Shown one piece after another: positions 1 to 7,961 of a DNA stretch of 11,398 nt (positions are counted from its first letter, which is position 1; every line of letters begins with the position of its first letter). The notes beneath the pieces were generated by a model. That model was not told where the DNA came from. It ran no database searches and was given only the letters and a program-made list of their open reading frames with translations. The translations under genes and the position numbers were made by a program. Source of the DNA: Acanthamoeba lenticulata (lineage: Eukaryota; Discosea; Longamoebia; Acanthamoebidae); assembly GCA_002179805.1 (NCBI GenBank), contig NAVB01001964.1, positions 1-11,398 on the forward strand, given 5' to 3'.

Positions 1-101
1 CACGTTGACCCACGCGGGTTGGGTAAGGGTGAGCGTGTGTGTGCGCGTGCGCAAGGGACTTGCAAGGGCCTGCCAGGGAAGGAGGGGCCGGAGGGCAGTG
101 G

Positions 102-382
102 TCAAACCTTGGCCAGGAGCTCCTTCTGGTACTCGGCGTCGGCGGCACCCGGCGCGGCGCTTGCAGGAGTGGTCTCTGCAACGAGAAAGACCAAGTAGTA
201 AGCGCCTCGTTCGAGGATAAGACAACGAAACGCAAGAGTGCAGAAAGGAAGGAGGAGAAGGCGGCACCGGTGAGGCCCTTTTCAAGGAACTCGATGCGCT
301 TGGTCAGGAGTTTGATCTGCTCCTCAGCCAGGGCAGCCCTTCGCTCAAACTGCTCAAACTCCTCCTTCGCCTTCGCTGCCAT
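102..382 (-). CDS. Small coiled-coil protein, 5' part certain, 3' end uncertain
   Basis: Two exons are visible: 382-268 and 175-102, joined across a 92-bp intron (267-176) that starts GTGCC and ends TTGCAG. The join is in phase 1 on both sides. The start ATG is at 382. Residues 3-37 are rich in Lys, Glu, Leu and Ile with heptad-like spacing (EEQIKLLTKRIEFLEKGL), so a coiled coil is likely. An Ala/Pro-rich linker follows, then EYQKELLAK. Read straight on, the frame stops after one more residue (TGA, 104-102), giving 62 aa. The same bases (AAG^GTTTGA, 107) could instead be a donor whose acceptor lies beyond the left edge; the helix ends so abruptly that this is quite possible. I do not recognise the family. 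The N-terminal helix loosely recalls coiled coils of tRNA-synthetase cofactors of the AIMP1 kind, but that is too weak to name it. Confidence 0.5.
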
Positions 383-588
383 GTGTCTGCCTCTTGTGGG
401 AAACCACTTCTCTCTAGTCTTTGTATTGCCTTGCGCCGTCAATCGACCTCTTCTCCGTTGTTGGCGGCTGCAACAACAGCACCCGAGACCACCGAGAGAA
501 ATTGCAGTCGTGTCACCGGGAAAACAATCAGGAAAATTATTCTGCCAGAAAGTCGCAGGAGCGCAGCACGGCAAACACCAGGTTGCGG
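383..588. promoter_or_regulatory. Divergent (bidirectional) promoter region, 206 bp
   Basis: The start codon of the coiled-coil gene (minus, 382) and that of the histone-fold-like gene (plus, 589) face away from each other with only 206 bp between. Both 5' UTRs and both core promoters must sit here. I see no TATA box. The region is less GC-rich than the exons and holds no convincing exon of its own. Placement follows from gene geometry, not from recognised binding sites. Confidence 0.5.
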
Positions 589-1463
589 ATGGACGAGCGG
601 GTGGAGCGCTACCGTGAGCGAATGGGAGGGCATTGCGTCAATCAGAGCGTGCTGCTCGAACTCATGCAAAGCGATGCGTCACCAATGGTACCTCCGGCGT
701 AGCTCCTGTCAGGCGCTCACTGCTGACGGTGGGAGGGCACAGCTGTGGGGCTCCTGCGTGCCTCCTGGCGCTAAAGTCGCCATAAGCGGTCGCGCTCTGG
801 AAGCGCTCAGCCTGTGCGTTCTCCTCTCCTTCCCATTCATCATCATCATCATCGTGGCTCTCTCACTCGCCGCTGGGGGAAACGTGCAGGGTGTGCGACC
901 AGTTCCTGTCGCGAGTGGTGCAAGATGTGGCCCAAAGCAAGGCCGCGTCTCTGCCCGACCCCTCCAGGGCCTTGGGCACCAACAACAGCAGCAGCAGGCT
1001 CCGTCTCCATGCCGGCGACGTGCTCGCTGCGCTGCAGCGCGACTCTGCCTACCACTTTCTCCACCGTAACCGCCACACCGCCACTGCCTGCCTGCCTGCC
1101 TGCTTGCCTGCTGTTGCGGGCGGAAGTCTGACATTCAAATCCTCCCCCTTCCCTCCCTGTTGTCGCGTTGTTGGTTTTTGTCGGCTGGCTGGTCATCGGC
1201 ATCGGCAGCCCTGGACGACGACAACGCCCTGGAAGAAGAGCCACCGGCCCCAAAGCCCTCCGCTCAGAAGCCCCGCCAGCGGTATTGACTACTCCGCTGC
1301 TGCTGCTCGTCCTTTCTTTGGGGGGAAGGGTTGGAGAAGGGGCTCTGTGAATGTGCTGACCTCCCTCGTCCCCTTCCTTCCTTCCTTCCTGCCCAGCGGG
1401 AAGCGGTCACGAGTGACCACCATGAGCGATGTCTTCCTCGAGGAGGAGGATGGAGATGCCTGA
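589..1463 (+). CDS. Histone-fold-like small protein with acidic C-terminus (141 aa)
   Basis: Four exons: 589-698, 890-1065, 1209-1281 and 1397-1463. Phases agree at each join (2, 1, 2) and the frame ends at TGA 1461-1463. Introns begin GTAGCT, GTAACC and GTATTG and end in CAG. Residues 17-56 read as a helix, a short loop and a long amphipathic helix (VCDQFLSRVVQDVAQSKA, 38-55). A polar loop follows, then a third helix HAGDVLAALQRDSAYHFL (77-94). This helix-loop-helix-loop-helix order, with HAGDVLAALQ resembling the loop-2/helix-3 start of histone folds, suggests a TAF, NF-Y/CHRAC or similar subunit. The tail is Pro/Lys/Arg-rich and ends in an acidic stretch (FLEEEDGDA). The exact family was not recognised, so the function (transcription or chromatin) is inference. 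The third intron carries a CCTT repeat (about 1373-1390) just before its acceptor, and the first a (CAT)5 run at 838-852. Confidence 0.6.
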
Positions 1464-1809
1464 TGTTCGCGCCATCGTCGTCGCCAGCATCATGGTGATG
1501 ATGATGATGATGATGATGACGTTGCTGGATGGCGGGCAGGCACCCGTGTGGGTGGGTGAGGACTTCTGCTCGCATCACCGGGCCCTCGTGCACCGAAACG
1601 CGGCGCAGGTCAGGGCCGCCCGTTTCCTGCCCCTCCCCCACAGAGCAGCACGCAGTGTCCGGCTTCACCAACGCGCCATGGCCCAGCCAACCGGATTGCG
1701 CGAAAAGAAAAAGGCTGTTGGGGCAACTTCATCAAAAAGCTTGCATCGCTTGATGATCATGTATGTTTGTATGTAACGTAATGTAAGAAAAGTGAGAGCA
1801 AGCGGGCCG
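1464..1809. other. Convergent intergenic region (3' ends of two genes)
   Basis: This 346-bp stretch lies between the stop of the histone-fold-like gene (plus) and the stop of the ankyrin gene (minus), so both 3' UTRs and poly(A) sites must share it. It holds a TGA microsatellite (1496-1519) and a lower-GC stretch near 1690-1795 with TGTATGTAACGTAATG-like sequence that may mark 3' ends. Short open frames cross it, but none has domain-like content or consistent exon joins. A pyrimidine-rich acceptor-like site at 1630-1643 has no good donor at normal distance. Confidence 0.5.
1496..1519. repeat. (TGA)8 microsatellite
   Basis: Eight perfect TGA units directly counted, just after the stop codon of the upstream plus-strand gene and therefore probably in its 3' UTR. 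No function is implied. Confidence 0.9.
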
Positions 1810-4064
1810 TCAGAGTTCGCTACCTCGGCGGCCGCTTTCCAGATGCAGCGCGGAGCCGGACCTCCGCTTGACGAGCTTGGGCCGTGAGGACGAGGAGCCG
1901 CCGCTTCCGTCGCGCGGGGAGGGCGAAGTGTCAGAGGTCAGCAGCGCAGCTGTCATGGACGTCGACGAGTAGCTCGACGGCGAGAAGGGCGCCATTGACG
2001 CGCTCAGGCCCGACGAAAATGAGAACGACGGCAGCGACTCAATCTCCTCCGCGTTCTTGTCCCTCCTCTCCCCGCCGCCCTGCTTCTTGCTGCTGCTGCT
2101 GCTGCTCCCGCCGCTGCTGGGCGGACCCTTGTCGCCGCGCTTGATGTCCTTGGACCCAGCCGGGGGCAGCGACGAGCCGGTAGAGAGGGCCAGCGACGGT
2201 AAGTAGTCCCGTCCGCTCTCCTTGGAGCCGCTTCCGTACTTGCGCCGGTCCAGGTCGGCATCACCCGAGCCTCGTTCCCGGTCGCGCCTCCGCCCCGAGG
2301 AGGCCTCTCCTCGGCCCTTGTCCCCCTCCTTCTCGCGCCTGTCCGCTCACCCCCCCCCCCCAAACCAAATCACACGATCACCGGTTGGTGGCCAAAAATC
2401 AAACTCAAAAATGAATAAAACATCAAAGAGGGACGGACCGGTCGCCGCTCGAGTAGTAGGGGTCCTTGGGGCTGAGCTGAGGCTTGCGGTAGTTGTCGGC
2501 CTTCATGTTGCTGGCCTTGAGGCGATCGCCCGAGCGTTCGAGGTTGAGCGACGCGCTGTTGCGCTCGCGGGGCGTGCCACGCGTTGGCCGGCGCTCGCGC
2601 TTAGGGCCCTCGCGGAGGATGAGCAGCGAGTCGCCGCAGAGAGTGCAGAATCGCTTCTCGTTGAAGCTCAGGATCTCCTTCCCGCACTTGTCGCACTCCT
2701 CGTTTTCACACCGGTAGGCAAACTCCTTCTCGCGTCCGCTGCTGTCCCTGTCGCCCCGGTCTCTCCCGCTGTCCCGCCCGCCGTCACGGTCACGGTCCCG
2801 GTCACGATCACGGTCCCGGTCCCGGTCCCGGTCACGGTCTCGGTCGCGGTCCTTATCGCGGTCGCCCCGGTCCTTGTCGCGGTCGCCCCGGCTGCTTCGC
2901 TCCTCGCCCCGGCTGTCCCGGTCCCGCGCGGAGCTGAAGGGCCGGCCCTTCTTCCCGCGGTCATCGTCGTCGCGACCGTCGCGGCCGCTCTGCTGACCGC
3001 TGCTCTCTCGGTCGCGGTCACGATCCCGGTCTCGGTCGCGGTCATCGTCGCGGTCGTCCCGATCGCCGTCGAAGCGGAACTTGGGCCGGTCGCGTGTGGT
3101 CATGGTCTTGGAGGGCGGGAACTCCTTCTCCTTCTTCCGCCGGTCCTCGTAGAGGCTCAGCCGCGCCCTGTTGCACAGCGCTGCGATCTGGCGTACGCCC
3201 ACATCGCCCACAGCACAACACGCACACAACACAGCACAACACAGCACAGCACAAGTCACGCAACACGGCACGCACAACATGGGCACATCACGTTTGACAA
3301 GTGTGAGTGGATTGCGGGGATCCACATCAAGGTGCGATGGCCAGCGGTAGCGCACCTCCGGCGAAGAGGCGACGTCGCTGGCCATGCGGCCCTTGCGGTC
3401 GGTCAGGTCGGCGAAGGCGCCGAGCTCCAGCAACAGCTCCACGCAGCCGATGTGCCCCCAGTAGGCTCCCTGCATGCCCCGCCCCCCGATGAGGATTCTC
3501 ACACTCCCCTTTAGTGGGATGCCTTTCCTCGAGCGAGAGGAGAAAGGGAAAGAAGAGGAAGAGGAGAGGGTACGTAGTGGAGGGGCGTTTGGTTGTCGTC
3601 GTCACAGATGTTGAGCTGCGCGCCCAGCTCCAGGAGGATCTTCAAGCAGTCCAGCTGCCCCGAGTTGGCGGCGCAGTGGAGCGGCGAGACGGAGTACTCG
3701 CCCTGCATGTTGGGGTCGGCGCCCTTGTCGAGCAGCTCCTCCACGCAGTCCTTCCGGCCTTCGAACGCCGCCCAGTGCAGAGCCGACCTGCGCGGGAGAA
3801 GATCGAGCGAGAAGAGGAAGGGGGCGCGAGTGCTTCAGCCCTTGCTCGACCCCCCCCCCCTCTCTGTCTGTCTTGGGGATGAAGGAGAGCAAAGAGAGAG
3901 AAAGAGAAGGGGAGCCAAGGGCCCTGATCTGGTGTGGTGGGGATCTGGTACCAGCCCATGTCCCCCACATAGTGCACGCTGGCGCCAGCCTCGAGGAGGG
4001 TCAACATTTCGTCGTAGTTACCCTCCTCCGCTGCGCGCAGCAGGTCCTCATCCAGATTGGCCAT
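1810..4064 (-). CDS. Ankyrin-repeat protein with Arg-Asp dipeptide tract and zinc ribbon (572 aa)
   Basis: Five exons: 4064-3952, 3787-3574, 3469-3356, 3187-2439 and 2338-1810; phases 2, 0, 0, 2 agree and the last exon ends in TGA. Residues 1-147 are about four ankyrin repeats; clear signatures are SALHWAAFEGRKDCVEELL, SPLHCAANSGQLDCLKILL and TPLHYGAYWGHIGCVELLLE, the last created exactly by the exon 2/3 junction. Residues about 185-297 are charged low complexity dominated by alternating Asp-Arg, like the RD/RS tracts of RNA-processing proteins. A cysteine cluster follows: C307, C312-x2-C315, then C328-x2-C331, a likely four-Cys zinc ribbon with one extra Cys. The C-terminal 240 residues are Lys/Arg/Ser-rich with Ser runs. 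I know no named protein with this order. A nuclear RNA-linked or scaffolding role is inference. The last intron donor is weak (GTCCGT), but phase and frame support it. Confidence 0.85.
2784..2850. repeat. Imperfect GGTCNC hexamer repeat encoding Asp-Arg dipeptides
   Basis: On the plus strand the sequence is a run of hexamers GGTCAC, GGTCCC, GGTCTC and GGTCGC. On the coding (minus) strand each hexamer gives one Arg-Asp pair. The varying sixth base falls at a synonymous codon position, so the dipeptide is kept while the DNA differs. A second, shorter block of the same kind lies at about 3008-3063. The region is prone to length change by slippage. Confidence 0.85.
3188..3355 (-). other. Stop-free, in-frame intron with TGTGC/TGTTG repeats
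   Basis: This is intron 3 of the ankyrin gene: donor GAG^GTGCGC at 3355, acceptor GTACGCCAG ending at 3188. It is 168 bp, a multiple of three, and has no stop in the reading frame, so retention would add 56 residues, many Cys, Val and Leu. I call it an intron because splicing joins ASDVASSPE to IAALCNRARL and because the insert is Cys-rich low complexity from a GTGTTGTGC-type repeat (about 3210-3260), unlike its neighbours. Confidence 0.7.
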
Positions 4065-4379
4065 TTGAACTGAACCTGATGATGATGAGGCTGTTGTTCT
4101 TTGTGCCCCTCCTTCTTCTTTCTTCTGGGCTTGTCGTTGTTGTTCACCTGCAATCGAGGGATGTGGTGGTCTTTGGCCAGTATCTCCTTATCTACGCCTC
4201 ACTGCACCACTGTGTTTTACCTTATTCGGCCTTGCCTCTCAACCCCAAGCTGCATGAAACGCGAGAAGAAAAGCTGAGAGAAATGGAGATCATAACTTAA
4301 ATATTATCAGACGTGCAAACGTGTATGTGGCAAGCTTGAGGCACAACAAGAACGGGGCCTCAAGTGTGTACACTACGGG
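4065..4379. other. Intergenic region: 3' end of TRAPPC6 and promoter/5' UTR of ankyrin gene
   Basis: Both flanking genes are on the minus strand, so these 315 bp hold the 3' UTR of the TRAPPC6 gene (high coordinates) and the promoter and 5' UTR of the ankyrin gene (low coordinates). An AT-rich patch TTAAATATTATC at about 4298-4309 could serve as 3'-end or core promoter sequence. Open frames crossing it are hydrophobic or low complexity and look non-coding. Nothing else is seen. Confidence 0.5.
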
Positions 4380-5231
4380 TTAGCTCTTGATGCGGATCGT
4401 GAACACGCCTGTGTCCACACACATACCACACACACACACACTCCGCGTTGGCAAGAAATGAGGGCGCAACAGGAAACAGCAGGGGGAACAACGCACAGGT
4501 GGGCGGCGAAGGGAATTCGGCCGTGACCGCCGAGGCGAGCCCCAAGCTGGAGAGGGCCCCTCGGATGACCCCGCACGGAAACACGACGTAGTTGGACAGC
4601 ACATCTTTACGTGCCAACCACGCACGCCTCCATGTGAGACCCCACACACACAAACCACCCCACGATGAAGGACGCGATGAAGTCACCACCTTTGGAGACC
4701 TTGGAGGAGAAGTGCTTGAGCCAGCGGAAGTTGGTGTCGTAGAGTACATACACGCCCTGGCGGTGAGATAGACCAAGCGCACGCACGTGACTTGGGGTGA
4801 GGCACTCGCGCGAGTGGTGCACGTGCAAGAACGCAGACGGCAAAGAGGAGGAAAGCCGACCCTGTGGTTCGTGCGCAAGTTGTCTATGTGTTTGTTGTAC
4901 ATGGCCGACCAGAAGTCCTTACACAGAAACTTGATCAGCTCCAAGTGGTCCTTGAAGCGCGGCTTGTCCTTGGCGATGCTGCAGCAAAAAAGGTGGGGGG
5001 TAGGTAAGAAGGCACACACAGTGCCTGCAGTCAACGAGTGGAAGGGGAGAACAAGCACCGCTCGGCAAGGCGTTGGCCTACTCGGAAGCCCAGCTGCTCC
5101 AGCGTTTGAAACACCTGGTCATTGGATTTGGAGGTGCGCACTATGTACTCCACCATTTCCATGTACAAAAAATCGTAGCAGCTTACATCCACCTGCTTCG
5201 CCTCGGTCGTAGCAGTTGTGGAGATCGACAT
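4380..5231 (-). CDS. TRAPPC6: TRAPP complex subunit TRAPPC6 (Trs33/Bet3-family), 164 aa
   Basis: Five exons: 5231-5059, 4978-4861, 4756-4690, 4604-4497 and 4408-4380; phases 2, 0, 1, 1 agree and the frame ends in TAA. Recognition rests on family landmarks in order: LGFRVGQRLAER near residue 50, RFKDHLELIKFLCKDFW near 65-82, then KHIDNLRTNHRGVYVLYD, then PCGVIRGALSSLG and SAVTAEFP, closing with VFTIRIKS. All match the TRAPPC6 group in content and spacing, and the length is close to the roughly 160 aa usual for it. TRAPPC6/Trs33 pairs with Bet3-family subunits in the TRAPP complexes, which act as exchange factors for Rab1/Ypt1-type GTPases at ER-Golgi and Golgi membranes. The Met at 5231 is preferred over an upstream in-frame Met at 5264 because the family starts close to the first helix. 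The gene shares a 200-bp divergent promoter with GRWD1. Confidence 0.93.
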
Positions 5232-5431
5232 TGCCCCCCCTAGCAAGATCGATTGCTCGCGCAATGGTTGGGGTGAGTTTCTTTTGCGTTTTCTTTCTTC
5301 CTTGGGCTTGGTGGAGTTGGAAAGAAAAAAGAACGGAGCGCGTTTTGAGAGACGGCGGTGTTTTTTGCTTGCTGTTGTTTGTGCTCATCTTGCCCGCGTG
5401 TGTGGCCCACATTCGACCGATCAACGTAGAA
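5232..5431. promoter_or_regulatory. Divergent promoter between TRAPPC6 and GRWD1, 200 bp
   Basis: The start codons of TRAPPC6 (minus, 5231) and GRWD1 (plus, 5432) are 200 bp apart, so both promoters overlap or abut. No TATA box is seen. A strong donor-like GTGAGT at 5273-5278 and an AG at 5428-5429, two bases before the GRWD1 ATG, could bound a 157-bp 5' UTR intron of GRWD1, an inference from motif quality only. A C7 run lies at 5234-5240. Confidence 0.55.
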
Positions 5432-7735
5432 ATGGAGGCCAGCGACGATAAGAAGAGCAGGAGGAGAAGCACCTCTTCTTCAACCTCCGCGTCCACCACG
5501 CCCACGAGTGGTAAGAAGCGAACCAAGCGTGACGACGATGATGAGGTTCTTACCTCTCCGCAAAAGTCCTCCGAAAAGCGGACGAGCGAGCTGAAGGGCG
5601 AGGAAGAGGAGACGGAAGAAAATCTGCAGTTCGAGGATCCCTTCCCAGATGATGAAGATGAAGATGAGGAAGAAATCGACGGCGCGGATGAAATGGTGGA
5701 AGAAGGCCGCGAACTGGAACAGGGCCTTGAAGAGGAAGAGGAAGAGGAAGAGGGAGTGGAGGTGGTTAACGAAGGGGATGATGACGATGAGGAGGACAAC
5801 ACGCCGAAGAAGGTCTGGCGTCCGGACATCAATCAACTGGGTGCCGATGAGGTGCTGGACTACGACAGCACGACCTATGACATGATGCACCCCTTGAGCG
5901 TTGAGTGGCCTTGCCTAAGCTTCGACATTTTGCTCGACAAGGAGGGCTACGAGCGCACTAAGGTACGGCCCATTACCATTATCATCACGATTTTAAAATT
6001 TGCGACATCTCACTCTTCGAAATGTCGCAAACAGTTCCCTCACAGCATGTTCCTTGTCGCTGGTACCCAAGCCGATCGTGCCGCCAACAACAAAATCTTG
6101 GTGATGAAGTGCTCGCAGCTTCATCGCACCACGCACGACGATGATGACGGTGTGGCCACCAGCTCTAGCGTCTTTTGCCTCTCTTCAAAAAAATTAGGTG
6201 TGGCCTCATTCTAGTTCCCCTGTGCGCAGACGCCGAGGACGATGAAGACGACCTGGACGACGACCCCATTGTGGAGTTCAAGACCGTCAAACACAACGGC
6301 GCCGTGAACCGTATTCGCGTACGTGCCTCTGCCTCTGCCTCTCCTCTCCCGGATGGGATCATGGGGGCGCGCACGGCCTCACCTTGACCATCGTCATCCC
6401 CAATCGGACCAGTCGATGCGCTCCAAGCCGGAGATCGTGGCCACGTGGTCAGACACGGGCGCCGTGCACATCTGGAACTTGCGCACGCTCATCCGCGCCC
6501 TCGACGTGCCGCCCACGCAGCGGCTGGCCCCCATCAACCCCGAGTTCACGTTTAAGGGCCACAAGACCGAGGCATGCACCCCTCCTCCTCCTCCTTCACC
6601 ACCACCACCAAATACGACCACGGGCCGCCCATCGCCTCATTGAGACCTCTGGGACTCGCGCCGGTTGGTTTGCTTTGGGCCGCGGTGGCGGCTACGGGTC
6701 GATCACTCACAGCACACCCTCGCATGCGGCATGTGCAGGGCTTTGCCATGGACTGGTCGGGGACGAAGGAGGGGCGATTCCTGTCGGGCGACTGCGACCG
6801 GTTCATCCACCTCTACGACGCGCACGAGGGCACCTGGGCGGTCGACAACCTCCCGTTCACCGGACACACGGCCTCAGTCGAGGACCTCCAGTGGAGCCCG
6901 AGCGAGGTCGAGGTGTTTGCCTCGTGCTCGGTCGACAAGACCATCAAGATCTGGGACGCCCGCATGAAGGCCCGGCCCGGCCTCAGCGTCGAGGCTCACA
7001 ACGCTGACGTCAACGTCATCTCCTGGAACAAGTACCCTCCTCCGCGCTCCCTCTTTTCTTTCGGAAAAGGGCGGTTAGACGCGCACTCCATCAAATATTC
7101 ACTAATCTTTTACACCCCCCCCCCTCTCTTCGCCTCGCCATCTTCATCGCCGCATTCAGGAAGGTGAACTATCTCATGCTCTCCGGAGCCGACGACGGCA
7201 CCTTTAGCATTTGGGACCTGCGCAACTTCAAGTCGTACGTCTTTCTTTTTTGACCGCTTGCGAGAACTTGTTTCTCTGGATGGGGGTATGTTGTTGATAA
7301 TAATCTCTTCCCTTTCCCTCTTCTCTGGTGTCATCAGGCACCAGCCGGCAGCGCACTTCAAGTGGCACAAGGGCCCCATCACCTCGATCGAATGGCACCC
7401 GACGGATGAGTCCGTGCTGGCAGTGTCGGGTGACGACAACCAGATCACCACGTGGGACATGTCTCTCGAGGCCGACGCCGAGTCGACCACTGAGGGGGGC
7501 GAGGGCGATGACCTCACTGGCATCCCGCCCCAGCTCCTCTTCGTCCACATGGTACGTCAAGCCTTGGCAGCCTTCTGTACACACACCGGTGTGCTGACCC
7601 AGACACGTGTACGTGTGGACACCCACACAGGGCCAGCAAGAGATCAAGGAGCTCCACTGGCACCCACAGATCCCCGGCACCATCGTGAGCACAGCCGCCA
7701 GCGGGTTCAACATTTACAAGAGCTTCAACGTGTAG
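5432..7735 (+). CDS. GRWD1: Glutamate-rich WD-repeat protein 1 (GRWD1/Rrb1), ribosome-assembly chaperone, 526 aa
   Basis: Eight exons: 5432-5962, 6035-6149, 6230-6318, 6413-6571, 6739-7031, 7160-7234, 7338-7551 and 7631-7735; phases 0, 1, 0, 0, 2, 2, 0 agree and the frame ends in TAG. Residues 56-122 are strongly acidic, with runs of Glu and Asp. [20 protein letters not shown] (147-166) is the histone-binding-protein N-terminal segment seen in RBAP48-like and GRWD1 proteins. Next come [13 protein letters not shown] and a second acidic loop. WD repeats follow from about residue 250: [31 protein letters not shown] ... [16 protein letters not shown] ... [15 protein letters not shown] ... ITTWDMS and [14 protein letters not shown]1/Rrb1 is known in yeast as a chaperone of ribosomal protein L3 and in animals also as a histone-binding protein; it acts in nucleolus and nucleus. 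It is longer than the human protein (about 446 aa), mainly through the N-terminus. Intron 4 appears to use a GC donor. Confidence 0.95.
6572..6738 (+). other. Probable GC-AG intron in GRWD1
   Basis: Homology fixes the exon ends: ...FKGHKTE must join GFAMDWS. After the GAG codon ending at 6571 the next bases are GCATGC, and no GT lies near enough to preserve the protein. The acceptor is ATGTGCAG ending at 6738. GC-AG is a known minor class handled by the U2 spliceosome. The intron also holds a CCTCCT/CACCAC-rich stretch. Confidence 0.8.
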
Positions 7736-7961
7736 CGCGTTTCGTTGCAGTCCTCTTTTTGTTTTTTGGTCTATCGATACACACACCGAATTTCGTGATT
7801 CCGGAAGTATTTCGTAATTTTGGGGCCATGCAGCGAAAGCGAGAACATAAGAGAAAGAAGGGAGGGGGGGGGCGCGAGCGGAAGTGACGGACCCCGGCGT
7901 CGTTGGCCAACAACCAGATATCCTCCAGCACACAGAGAAAGGAAGTGTACCAAAACTAACC
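7736..7961. other. Intergenic region between GRWD1 and vWA gene
   Basis: Tandem same-strand spacing of 226 bp. It must contain the 3' end of GRWD1 and the promoter of the vWA gene. A T-rich patch follows the stop (about 7753-7772), a TCGTAATTTTG patch lies near 7812, and a G9 run is at 7864-7872. No TATA box, RNA gene or exon is evident. Confidence 0.5.

Noticed and set aside
814..1131. Several overlapping plus-strand frames across the histone-fold-like locus
   Set aside because: They cross intron repeats (CAT, CCTG) and mostly lack phase-consistent joins. Only the four-exon chain gives a coherent protein.
1561..1780. Possible extra exon pair around an acceptor-like CCCCTCCCCCACAG (1630-1643)
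   Set aside because: The nearest donor gives a 35-bp intron, far below the size of the other introns, and neither peptide has recognisable content.
2222..3514. Long plus-strand open frame (430 aa) rich in Val, Ala and Pro
   Set aside because: It is the antisense shadow of the Arg-Asp repeat and zinc-ribbon exon; its Val/Pro/Thr repeats are the reverse reading of the same hexamers.
4421..4442. CA-rich stretch in the last TRAPPC6 intron
   Set aside because: A short dinucleotide run inside a normal 88-bp intron; nothing suggests a function.
4360..5058. Single 232-aa minus-strand open frame over the TRAPPC6 locus
   Set aside because: It strings together exon pieces and intron sequence in one frame; the spliced model matches the TRAPPC6 family throughout.
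5216..5431. In-frame upstream ATG that would add 72 residues with a hydrophobic stretch to GRWD1
   Set aside because: It overlaps the TRAPPC6 coding start, has a composition unlike the protein and lies where both promoters must be. The acidic leader at 5432 is the natural start.
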